In this document: one piece after another, positions 1 to 5,477 of the stretch
Position numbering within the stretch: the stretch's first letter is position 1
Layout of the letters: every line of letters starts with the position of its first letter
Source of the DNA: Gammaproteobacteria bacterium
Lineage (GTDB): Bacteria; Pseudomonadota; Gammaproteobacteria; Pseudomonadales; Pseudohongiellaceae
Length of the DNA: 5,477 nucleotides
NCBI GenBank assembly: GCA_007571115.1
Contig: RKSA01000096.1
Span: 1 to 5,477, forward strand
Direction: 5' to 3'
Position numbers and translations under genes: made by a program
Notes under the pieces: generated by a model
The model's database searches: none
What the model saw: only the letters and a program-made list of their open reading frames with translations
What the model was told of the DNA's origin: nothing

Positions 1-512
1 AGGGAAACGAGCATGAGCACGATCCCCATGTCGTGACCCGGCGTTCCCGCCAGGGAGGTCTGCGGCGGATAGAGCGTCCAGCCGGCCCCCGTTGGCCCGC
101 CGCTGACAAAGAAGCTCGCGAGCAGGATCAGCACCGAAATCAGGTACACCCAGTAGCTGAGCATGTTCATGAACGGAAAGACCATGTCCCTGGCGCCGCA
201 CATGAGGGGGATGAGGTAGTTGCCGAAGCCGCCGAGGAACAGTGCGGTGAGCAGGTAGATGACCATGATCATGCCGTGCATGGTCACGGCCTGGTAGTAC
301 GAGTTCGGGTCGATCAGGTCGAAGCTTTCCGGGAAACCGAGCTGCATTCGCATCGCCAGCGACAGCACCAGCGCGATGAGGCCGACGAAAATGGCGGTGC
401 CGCCGTACTGGATGGCGATCACCTTGTGGTCCTGACTCCAGACGTACTTCGTCACCCAGCTATGGGGGTGATGAAGTTCCATTTCCTGATCAGCCAATGG
501 GACGTATGCCAT
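1..512 (-). CDS. coxA: Cytochrome c oxidase subunit I, N-terminal part (cut by window edge)
   Basis: This is the catalytic subunit of a heme-copper cytochrome c oxidase, an inner-membrane protein that reduces O2 to water and pumps protons. Only the first 170 residues are in the window. The protein starts MAYVPLADQE, and ATG at 512 is preceded by a clear AGGAG (523-519) with a 6-nt spacer. Visible family features are WSQDHKVIAIQY at about 25-36, a first membrane span at about 37-56, and TMHGMIM at 77-83, where His79 is the expected heme a ligand. GGFGNYLIPL (94-103) and GARDMVFPFMN (106-116) follow. Asp109, Asn98 and Asn116 match the conserved residues at the mouth of the D proton channel of A-type oxidases. 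The remaining heme a, heme a3 and CuB ligands would lie beyond base 1. It follows the subunit II gene by 44 bp on the same strand, so the two are almost certainly co-transcribed. The symbol ctaD would be equally valid. The family call is sure; the exact oxidase subclass is inferred. Confidence 0.96.
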   Translation of the reverse strand, partial: MAYVPLADQEMELHHPHSWVTKYVWSQDHKVIAIQYGGTAIFVGLIALVLSLAMRMQLGFPESFDLIDPNSYYQAVTMHGMIMVIYLLTALFLGGFGNYLIPLMCGARDMVFPFMNMLSYWVYLISVLILLASFFVSGGPTGAGWTLYPPQTSLAGTPGHDMGIVLMLVS

Positions 513-556
513 GTTCCTCTCCTGATTCGATCCCCGAGCTCTCGGGCCTCAATGAT

Positions 557-1975
557 TTATTCGCCAGCCTGAAGATCGTCTGCAAGCAGCGTGTTGATGT
601 AGGCGACCACGTCGCGGATTTCCTCTTCGTCGGCCATCGCGGTCGCCATGAACACCATTTGCTCGCCGTAGTCGTCCTCGGCGTGCATGCCGCGGATTCC
701 GGCGCGGAACTTGCTGAGCTGGCTGGCGAGGTACCAGTCGCTCTGGCCGGCCAGGGGCGGCGCGTCGGCATACCAGGTGCCGCTGCCGTCGTCGAGGTGG
801 CAGGCGGCGCAATTGCGGTCGTAGATGTCGCGACCGTTTTCGACGTCGCCAGTCACGGTGTGTTGCGCAGGCACATCGGGAAAGGAGGCGATGTACGCCG
901 ATACGTTGCGCACTGCGGCGTCGTCGGACAGGGTGAGGGACATTCCGGCCATTCCCTGGCTCGCGTCATCGTCATCTGCGCCGCCACGCACCCTGGTCTT
1001 GAAGTATTGCAGTTGCCGCTCGAGATACCAGCTTGGCTGCCCAGCCAGCTTGGGGCCGTTCGTCAACAAGGGGGCGGCACCTCCCTCAGGCGGCAGGCCT
1101 TCGCCTTGCTGGCCGTGGCAGGTCGCGCAGATCGCGTATTGCGCCTGGCCGGCAACGAGGTCGGGGGGAGGCATCGACTGGGTCTCGGCGAAGGTCGGCT
1201 GGGTCGCCAGCCAGGCGTCGAAGTCCTGCCGGGTATCGACGACGACCTGCCCGCGCATGATGAAATGACCGATTCCGCAAAGTTCCTCGCAGAGCACGTC
1301 GTAGGTGCCGACTTCGGTTGGCGTGAGCCACATGTAGGAAACGAGCCCGGGAACGAGATCCATCTTCACGCGGAACTGGGGAACGGTGAAATTGTGCAGC
1401 ACGTCGTTCGAGCGGAACAGCAGGTGGGCGTCCTCGTTGACCGGGAGGCGCATCTGCGGATCGTTGACGACGATATCGTCGAGCCCGTTGGGGTCTTCCG
1501 GGTTGATGCCGAAAGGATTGCTCTCGGAAACGAGGGACGTGTCCGCAGCGCCGAGCACGCCGTCGGCGCCCGGATAGCGATACTGCCATTGCCATTGCTG
1601 GGCGAGCACTTCGTATTCATGGGCGTCCTCGGGGACGTTGACGAACACCGCCCAGTAGAACAGCCCCGGCGCCAGCATCACCACAACGCCAACCGTGGTC
1701 ACAACGGTGAGGATGATCTCGAGGCGGTGGTTTTCCGGCTCGTAGACGGCCTTGTGCTCGGGCTTGTGGCGGAAGCGCCAGACGCAATACGCCATGAAGG
1801 CGTTGATGGCGACGAATACCAGGCCGGTCACCCACAGGGTCACGTAGACCGTCAGGTCGATTCCCGCCCAGTCGGCGGCGAGATCGGTGAACCACCAGTC
1901 GAAATAGTAGGCGAAGACGAAATGCAGGATGACGGTGCCGATGACGAGCAGGAACAGCGCGATCGCTAGTGACAT
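557..1975 (-). CDS. coxB: Cytochrome c oxidase subunit II fused to a c4-like diheme cytochrome
   Basis: This 472-residue protein accepts electrons from the periplasm and passes them to subunit I. Three hydrophobic segments lie at about 1-25, 42-66 and 88-112. The first has no clear signal peptidase site, so it looks like an extra N-in anchor, which still places the CuA domain in the periplasm. The aromatic patch WQWQY is at 128-132. CuA ligands are complete: His194 (VLHNF) and CEELCGIGHFIM at 229-240, giving Cys229, Glu231, Cys233, His237 and Met240. Two heme c domains follow, with CATCH at 283-287 and CAACH at 389-393. Met342 and Met440 are the probable axial ligands; each falls 11 residues after an aligned RG pair. 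Both halves share LAGQ(P/S)(S/D)WYL and an RG loop, as in cytochrome c4. Plain subunit II proteins are shorter and lack these domains. Fusions of subunit II to cytochrome c are known in caa3 enzymes and in CoxM of rhizobia. ATG at 1975 has AAAGGA upstream with a 10-nt spacer, slightly long. ctaC is a synonym. Confidence 0.95.
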   Translation of the reverse strand: MSLAIALFLLVIGTVILHFVFAYYFDWWFTDLAADWAGIDLTVYVTLWVTGLVFVAINAFMAYCVWRFRHKPEHKAVYEPENHRLEIILTVVTTVGVVVMLAPGLFYWAVFVNVPEDAHEYEVLAQQWQWQYRYPGADGVLGAADTSLVSESNPFGINPEDPNGLDDIVVNDPQMRLPVNEDAHLLFRSNDVLHNFTVPQFRVKMDLVPGLVSYMWLTPTEVGTYDVLCEELCGIGHFIMRGQVVVDTRQDFDAWLATQPTFAETQSMPPPDLVAGQAQYAICATCHGQQGEGLPPEGGAAPLLTNGPKLAGQPSWYLERQLQYFKTRVRGGADDDDASQGMAGMSLTLSDDAAVRNVSAYIASFPDVPAQHTVTGDVENGRDIYDRNCAACHLDDGSGTWYADAPPLAGQSDWYLASQLSKFRAGIRGMHAEDDYGEQMVFMATAMADEEEIRDVVAYINTLLADDLQAGE

Positions 1976-1991
1976 GAGGTGGCAATCCTTT

Positions 1992-2077
1992 TTACGGTTC
2001 TCTCGGTTACGGTTCTCGCGGTTACGGTTTCGCGGTTACGGTTTCGCGGTTACGGTTTCGCGGTTACGGTTTCGCGG
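1992..2077. repeat. Six-copy 14/15-bp tandem repeat in the oxidase leader
   Basis: The plus-strand unit is TTACGGTTTCGCGG. Units start at 1992, 2007, 2022, 2036, 2050 and 2064. The last four copies are identical 14-mers. The two copies nearest the subunit II gene are 15-mers with TTC-T/C variation (TTACGGTTCTCTCGG and TTACGGTTCTCGCGG). Each 14-mer array unit contains two CGGTT words spaced alternately 8 and 6 bp apart, suggesting that the unit itself grew from a shorter word. The array abuts the AAAAAGGA ribosome binding region of subunit II (1993-1986), so changes in copy number would lengthen the leader without altering the distance from Shine-Dalgarno to start codon. The homogeneous copies at the far end and degenerate copies at the near end are typical of slippage-driven expansion. 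Confidence 0.95.
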
Positions 2078-2113
2078 AATCTGTCCTTCCAGGATGCTCC
2101 GCAGGCATTCGGT

Positions 2114-2141
2114 CATGTTCGCGCCGGCATGTTCGCGGCAG
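2114..2141. repeat. Degenerate two-copy 14-bp direct repeat
   Basis: CATGTTCGCGCCGG (2114-2127) is followed directly by CATGTTCGCGGCAG (2128-2141), matching at 12 of 14 positions. The period equals that of the larger array 37 bp away, and both share a TTCGCG core, but the first halves of the units differ. It could be an old relic of the same expansion process or chance; a function is not evident. Confidence 0.5.
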
Positions 2142-2171
2142 ACGGAAACAGCCCCCTTTGCGGTCGCGCAT

Positions 2172-2198
2172 GGTATAGAATTTTGCCCGCTGCGGCAA
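2172..2198 (-). promoter_or_regulatory. Weak sigma70-like promoter candidate for the oxidase genes
   Basis: Read on the minus strand, TTGCCG (2198-2193) is followed after 15 bp by TATACC (2177-2172). The spacer is 2 bp shorter than ideal, and the -10 matches the consensus only in its first four positions. The -35 overlaps a short inverted repeat, TTGCC-6 bp-GGCAA (2183-2198), which could be an operator. If real, transcription would start near 2165 and give a leader of about 190 nt that includes the whole tandem repeat. The support is only sequence resemblance plus suitable position, so this is tentative. Confidence 0.25.
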
Positions 2199-2312
2199 GC
2201 GCCGCCTGGGCGCCTGTGAAGAACGGGCCCGGTGCTGAATCGCGCGGGCCGGTCGTGTAGCGCCAGTTGCCGTGCCTTGAAGCCGTTTCCGGGAAGCTGT
2301 GCCCGGCGTGGG

Positions 2313-2477
2313 TCAGCCTTGCAGGGCTATCGAGATCACGAGGCCGACCATGATCGTCGTCACGATCGCGACGTTGGCGAATAGCAAAAATCGCGAATAC
2401 CATCTATTCTTTGAATCGGCCCAGACGTGCCGTTTTTCCTCCACGAAAATCGCGGAATCGAGCTTTCGGGCCCTCAT
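2313..2477 (-). CDS. Small single-pass membrane protein, 54 aa, unknown function
   Basis: I do not recognise a family. The reading frame starts with ATG at 2477 (MRARKLDSAIFVEEK...) and ends with TGA at 2315-2313. A good Shine-Dalgarno sequence, AGAGGA (2492-2487), sits 9 nt upstream. Residues 1-29 are highly charged, with Arg and Lys outweighing Asp and Glu, and include two Trp. Residues 30-52 form one hydrophobic span (FLLFANVAIVTTIMVGLVIS and following), ending in LQG. The positive-inside rule predicts an N-in, single-pass inner-membrane protein. It lies on the same strand as the oxidase genes, 337 bp upstream of subunit II. Its codons include AGG, AGA, ATA, TCA, CTA and TTG, and its middle is visibly more AT-rich than its neighbours, suggesting either weak expression or different ancestry. 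A small oxidase accessory or assembly peptide is one possibility suggested by context only. A chance frame is the main alternative, although the start signal and clean span argue against it. Confidence 0.62.
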   Translation of the reverse strand: MRARKLDSAIFVEEKRHVWADSKNRWYSRFLLFANVAIVTTIMVGLVISIALQG

Positions 2478-2518
2478 GGGAAGTCATCCTCTGTCGGTTG
2501 CGGCTGCACTTGACGATG

Positions 2519-2536
2519 GATTGCAGCACGGCAATC
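2519..2536. promoter_or_regulatory. Perfect 18-bp palindrome, possible operator
   Basis: GATTGC-AGCACG-GCAATC has 6-bp arms with perfect dyad symmetry around a 6-bp centre. This is the usual layout of a binding site for a dimeric helix-turn-helix regulator. It lies between the divergent small membrane protein gene and the outer membrane gene. A TTGACG (2510-2515) just precedes it on the plus strand, but no acceptable -10 follows at normal spacing. Four further copies of the half-site occur downstream. Regulatory function is inferred, and no regulator gene is present in the window. Confidence 0.4.
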
Positions 2537-2644
2537 GGGTAGCAACAGGCATCAAATCAGGCAATCCAGCGAGCAATCATGACGAATCGTGGCAATCTGG
2601 CCGAAGCCTCTCTCCTGGAAACCCCCTTCTCGGGCACTTCCGGA

Positions 2645-2680
2645 TTGCATGGGGCATCCGCCTTGCATGGGGCACCTGGC
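2645..2680. repeat. Two-copy 18-bp tandem duplication upstream of the DUF5916 gene
   Basis: Two adjacent 18-bp units, 2645-2662 and 2663-2680, match at 15 of 18 positions and share the exact 12-mer TTGCATGGGGCA. They lie 31 bp before the preferred ATG at 2711. The period is a multiple of three; if the longer frame from 2579 were translated, they would encode LHGASA and LHGAPG. Either a short local duplication in an untranslated leader or a pair of protein-binding sites would fit. Confidence 0.7.
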
Positions 2681-2710
2681 AGTCCCGCGCCGGAAGGCGG
2701 GGCACGCCCG

Positions 2711-5125
2711 ATGCGTTCCACTACGCTTCGGTGCCTGATCGCTCGGGCCATGACAGTCGCCTTGCTGCTCGCGGGCCCGGGGGTCGCGGCCCAGATCGAG
2801 GCGCCGGTGCAGCAATTGTCGCGTTTCACGGAGGACGAAGCCAATATCGTGCTCGACGGCTTTGTCGACGAAGCCGTCTGGCAGCAAGTCCCCGTGGTCG
2901 ACAACATGCGCGTCGTCGACCCTGACACCATGGCCGAGGCGCCATACGAAACCCGCGTCCGCGTGTTCCATAGCGAACGCGGCATCTATGTTTCGGCTGT
3001 CAACCACCAGCCGCCGGGAACCCTGGTGGCGCGAATGACCTCCCGGGACACGCGCCTCGACCGCGACGGCTTCGTCGTCGCCCTCGACAGCTCGGGCGAG
3101 GGCCTGTACGGCTATTTCCTGCGCATGAATCTCGGCGGCTCGATGTCCGACGCGACGCTGCTGCCCGAGCGGCAGATGAACATGCAATGGGATGGCGCCT
3201 GGAGCGGCGCCACGCAGGAGCTCGAAGAAGGCTGGAGCGTCGAGTGCTTCATCCCCTGGTCGATGCTCGCGCTGCCCCGGGCAGCAGGAGACACTCGCCA
3301 GATCGGCCTGTATTTCGAGCGCCAGGTCGGCCACCTCGGAGGCGAGACCTGGTCGAACCCCGCCCTGCCGCGAACGGTGAACGAATATCTTTCGGCCTTC
3401 GAGAAATACGAGCTGCGCGATATCGAGCCGCGCCGGCAACTGACCTTCTACCCCTTCGCCTCGAGCGTTCACGACAGCATCGCCGACGAAACCGGATACA
3501 AGGCCGGCGCCGAGATGTTCTGGCGCCCGACGACCAATTCCCTGCTTTCGGCAACGCTCAACCCCGATTTCGGCAACGTCGAGTCGGACGATGTGGTCGT
3601 CAACCTAAGCGCTTTCGAAACATTCTTCCCGGAAAAGCGCACGTTCTTTCTCGAAGGCCAGGACATCTTCAACGCCACCCAGCGCGCCGGCGGAAACAGG
3701 CGCGGCTTTTCCGGGCCACTGACCCTGCTCAACACGCGGCGCATCGGCGCCGCCCCGCATTTCCCAGCAATCCCCGACGACGTCGAAGTCGTCGCAACCG
3801 ACCTGAGCGCCCCTTCCGACCTGCTCGGCGCGGTCAAGTTCACCGGCTCGGCAGGCAACTGGCAATACGGAACGCTGTTCGCCAGCGAAGACGACACGAC
3901 GATCGAAGGCAGGCTCGAGGACGGCACTCCCGTCGGCATTCATGCCACCGGCCGCGACTTCGGCGTCGCTCGCCTGCTTTATGAGGACACCAGTGATGGA
4001 GGCGGCCGCCGCTCGCTCGGCTGGATGGGAACCAGGCTCTCGCACCCGCAACTCGAGGCCACGGCCGGCGCCATCGACTGGGGGTATTTCTCCAGCGACA
4101 ACCGCTGGATCATCGATGGCCAGGCGATGTACAGCGATGTCCACGGCACGAGCGGCTTCGGCGTGTTCAACGACGTCAGCTTCCGCCCCCGGCGCGGCGT
4201 CAACCATTCCCTGCGCGCCACCTTCCTCGACGACGAGCTCGACCTCAACGATCTCGGATTTTCCCAGCGCAACGATTCGGCGAATCTCGACTACACGTAT
4301 TTCCGCATCGAGTCGGACCTTCCCGGCCTGCGCTCGCGAACCACCGGCGTGTTCATTGTCAATCAATGGAATACCCGGGGGCAGCCGGTGCGGCTCGGGG
4401 CGGTTTTCAATCGCGGCTACACCTTCCCCGACAGCAACCGCGTCTCGTACAGCCTGCGCTGGCTCCCCAGACGCATCGACGACCGCCTCGGCGGCGGCAG
4501 CGGCGATTTCGCCATCCCGCAGCGCTTCGGCCTCAACCTGGAATACGAAACCGACCAGGCCAAGTCCCTCGCCTGGGGCCTGGAAGTGAGCCTGGGCCAG
4601 GACGATCTCGGCCCCGCGCGCAATACGATCTGGGGCGGGCTTTCCTGGCGCCCGATCGACCGCTTCTCCCTCGATTTCGCCATGGAGTACGAAGACCGCG
4701 AAGCGCTGCTCGTGCATCGCGGCGAAGGCAGCTACACGAGCTTCGAAGCCCACGGCCTGTCGCAGCGAATCGAGACGAGCTATTTCATCACCGCCAGGCA
4801 GCAATTCCGCCTGAGCTTGCAGTGGCGGGGAATCAAGGCCTTCGAGGACATGTTCTGGCGAGTCAACCCCGACTCCAGGGAGCTCCTGCGCGCCGTCGAG
4901 AAGCCCAACGACACTGCCGACGACTTCATCATCAGCCGCATGACCTTCCAGGCCCGCTACCGCTGGGAAATCGCGCCGCTATCGGACCTGTTCGTCGTCT
5001 ACACCCGGGGCGGCAACCTGCCGCGAGAACGTTTCCTGAGCTTCCAGGGCATGCTCGAAGAGTCCTGGAACACCCCCGTGGTCGACACGCTCGCGGTCAA
5101 GCTGCGCTACCGCCTCGGTTCCTGA
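2711..5125 (+). CDS. Exported CBM9-like/DUF5916 outer membrane beta-barrel protein
   Basis: This 804-residue protein (from ATG 2711) has the two-part layout of DUF5916 proteins: an N-terminal carbohydrate-binding-family-9-like beta-sandwich and a large C-terminal barrel predicted in the outer membrane. Residues 1-27 form a signal peptide: Arg-containing start, hydrophobic MTVALLLAGPGV, and VAA before Gln28. The sandwich shows LDGFVDEAVW (48-57), ETRVRVFHSERGIYVS (80-95) and GWSVECFIPW (174-183). Family signatures follow: LNPDFGNVESDDVVVNLSAF at 283-302 and FFPEKRTFFLEGQDIF at 305-320. The rest alternates polar and aromatic residues in strand-like blocks and ends LRYRLGS. The frame is open back to ATG 2579, but that 44-residue extension is Gly/Ala/Pro-rich and would bury the signal peptide, so 2711 is preferred. 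The ribosome binding site is weak (GGCGGGG, 8 nt upstream). The biochemical function of DUF5916 is not established; ligand binding or envelope transport is only suggested by the fold. It stands alone, divergent from the genes upstream and convergent with the gene downstream. Confidence 0.92.
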   Translation: MRSTTLRCLIARAMTVALLLAGPGVAAQIEAPVQQLSRFTEDEANIVLDGFVDEAVWQQVPVVDNMRVVDPDTMAEAPYETRVRVFHSERGIYVSAVNHQPPGTLVARMTSRDTRLDRDGFVVALDSSGEGLYGYFLRMNLGGSMSDATLLPERQMNMQWDGAWSGATQELEEGWSVECFIPWSMLALPRAAGDTRQIGLYFERQVGHLGGETWSNPALPRTVNEYLSAFEKYELRDIEPRRQLTFYPFASSVHDSIADETGYKAGAEMFWRPTTNSLLSATLNPDFGNVESDDVVVNLSAFETFFPEKRTFFLEGQDIFNATQRAGGNRRGFSGPLTLLNTRRIGAAPHFPAIPDDVEVVATDLSAPSDLLGAVKFTGSAGNWQYGTLFASEDDTTIEGRLEDGTPVGIHATGRDFGVARLLYEDTSDGGGRRSLGWMGTRLSHPQLEATAGAIDWGYFSSDNRWIIDGQAMYSDVHGTSGFGVFNDVSFRPRRGVNHSLRATFLDDELDLNDLGFSQRNDSANLDYTYFRIESDLPGLRSRTTGVFIVNQWNTRGQPVRLGAVFNRGYTFPDSNRVSYSLRWLPRRIDDRLGGGSGDFAIPQRFGLNLEYETDQAKSLAWGLEVSLGQDDLGPARNTIWGGLSWRPIDRFSLDFAMEYEDREALLVHRGEGSYTSFEAHGLSQRIETSYFITARQQFRLSLQWRGIKAFEDMFWRVNPDSRELLRAVEKPNDTADDFIISRMTFQARYRWEIAPLSDLFVVYTRGGNLPRERFLSFQGMLEESWNTPVVDTLAVKLRYRLGS

Positions 5126-5160
5126 TCGCCACGACTCTTGATCATCGCGAACAGGGGCGC
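5126..5160. other. Short gap between two convergent outer membrane genes
   Basis: Only 35 bp separate the TGA of the DUF5916 gene from the TAG of the facing beta-barrel gene. A weak TGATC/GATCA inverted pair (5123-5127 and 5140-5144) is present, but there is no GC-rich stem with a T-run on either strand. I do not call an intrinsic terminator here; transcripts may overlap at their 3' ends or end by another mechanism. Confidence 0.5.
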
Positions 5161-5477
5161 CTACAAGCGATAGCGAATGCCGAGCTCGATGAAATGCGTT
5201 TTCTGCTCGGTGAGCGAGTTCGCGGTGGCATTGCTGTTGGCGCCGTTGAACTCGACATTGCCGCTCGCCTGGTAGCGATAGCCGACCTGCAGCGAAGTCG
5301 AGGCAGAAAGCTCCCAGCTCGCTCCGGCGCCGAAATGCCAGGCCATGGTCGTGTCCTCGGTGGACAGTTGGGGAATGTAGCCCGGCGGCAACTGCGGGGC
5401 AACCGGGAATCCGCTCGCTGCCGCAACGGCATCGGCGACGGCCTGGGCGAGCCCGTTGGTATCGTATTCGACATCGC
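5161..5477 (-). CDS. Outer membrane beta-barrel protein, C-terminal part (cut by window edge)
   Basis: The last 104 residues are present; the start lies beyond 5477. The segment reads DVEYDTNGLAQAVADAV at the edge, then a Pro-rich loop (VAPQLPPGYIPQ). It continues with WHFGAGASWELSASTSLQVG leading into YRYQASGNVEF, a polar Asn/Ala-rich loop (GANSNATANSLTEQ), and a final strand HFIELGIRYRL before TAG. The pattern of a Gly-rich strand, short turn, VGYRY strand, long polar loop and terminal strand ending in a hydrophobic residue is that of small OmpA/OmpW-like barrels (outer membrane beta-barrel and related surface-antigen families). The terminal residue is Leu rather than the commonest Phe. The exact family and ligand cannot be told from the C-terminus alone. 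It converges on the DUF5916 gene; no partner on its own strand is visible. Confidence 0.8.
   Translation of the reverse strand, partial: DVEYDTNGLAQAVADAVAAASGFPVAPQLPPGYIPQLSTEDTTMAWHFGAGASWELSASTSLQVGYRYQASGNVEFNGANSNATANSLTEQKTHFIELGIRYRL

Larger units (their letters stand above)
1976..2312. other. Gene-free leader upstream of the oxidase genes (337 bp)
   Basis: No convincing gene lies between the stop of the 54-aa membrane protein and the subunit II start. The stretch holds, from the subunit II side, a ribosome binding site, a six-copy tandem repeat (1992-2077), a degenerate two-copy 14-bp repeat (2114-2141) and a weak promoter-like sequence (2172-2198). Open frames crossing it on either strand encode arginine-rich or repeat-derived peptides with no recognisable family. 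I see no hairpin followed by a T-run that would terminate transcription from the small upstream gene, so read-through into the oxidase genes cannot be excluded. Confidence 0.6.

Noticed and set aside
497..1969. Long plus-strand frame (490 codons) opposite the subunit II gene
   Set aside because: It is the antisense shadow of a gene with complete CuA and heme c motifs. Its own translation is rich in His, Gly and Val without any recognisable domain, as expected from antisense GC-rich coding DNA.
1992..2077. Possible CRISPR array
   Set aside because: The units are directly adjacent with no unique spacers and are far shorter than CRISPR repeats; there are no cas genes.
2064..2171. 35-codon minus-strand frame starting MRDRKGGCF and ending in the repeat array, possible leader peptide
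   Set aside because: It has no Shine-Dalgarno sequence, it is Arg-rich and featureless, its stop is supplied by the repeat unit, and no hairpin pair indicating attenuation follows.
2174..2181. Plus-strand -10-like TATAGAAT
   Set aside because: No -35 lies at 16-18 bp upstream and no plus-strand gene begins within several hundred bases downstream.
1979..2260. Plus-strand frames through the tandem repeat giving a repetitive Arg/Phe/Gly/Val peptide
   Set aside because: The peptide is a by-product of the 14-bp repeat; since 14 is not a multiple of three the amino-acid period is artificial, and there is no good ribosome binding site or family resemblance.
2113..2403. 96-codon minus-strand frame overlapping the small membrane protein gene
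   Set aside because: It lies in another frame of the same strand, has no membrane span or domain, and competes with the 54-aa frame, which has the better start signal and a clean hydrophobic segment.
3605..4804. Long minus-strand frame (399 codons) opposite the DUF5916 gene
   Set aside because: The plus strand here carries clear family signatures and beta-strand patterning, and the minus frame shows only Ala/Glu/Val/Arg-rich antisense composition.
5123..5144. Bidirectional terminator between the convergent genes
   Set aside because: The inverted arms are only 5 bp with a 12-bp loop and no T-run on either strand.

Overview
This is a GC-rich window, consistent with a proteobacterium and probably a gammaproteobacterium. 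That placement is inferred from the gene types and composition and was not tested phylogenetically. It holds two confident complete genes, one probable small gene, two genes cut by the window edges, and two informative non-coding stretches. I see no tRNA, rRNA, CRISPR array, transposase, or defence or biosynthetic cluster.

Left part (1-2477), all on the minus strand: a 54-residue single-pass membrane protein (2477-2313) comes first in transcription order. After a 337-bp gene-free leader come cytochrome c oxidase subunit II (1975-557) and, 44 bp further on, the start of subunit I (512 to beyond base 1). Subunit II carries a complete CuA site and then two C-terminal heme c domains arranged like a cytochrome c4. 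The enzyme is therefore a caa3-like heme-copper oxidase with its own two-heme electron entry arm. The gene-free leader contains a six-copy, 14/15-bp tandem repeat that runs right up to the subunit II ribosome binding site.

Centre (2478-2710): a divergent intergenic region with an unusual cluster of GCAATC/GATTGC words. It includes a perfect 18-bp palindrome and an 18-bp imperfect tandem duplication. It separates the small membrane protein gene from the outer membrane gene.

Right part (2711-5477): a long plus-strand gene encodes an exported outer membrane protein of the CBM9-like plus DUF5916 beta-barrel type. It converges, 35 bp apart, on a minus-strand gene whose 3' end encodes the last strands of a smaller outer membrane beta-barrel.

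The oxidase genes form a terminal respiratory module. The two outer membrane genes are envelope proteins with no visible functional tie to it. The points most worth a second look are the unlisted 54-aa membrane protein, the repeat array in the oxidase leader, the GCAATC cluster and the c4-like fusion. None of these amounts to a demonstrated new system.
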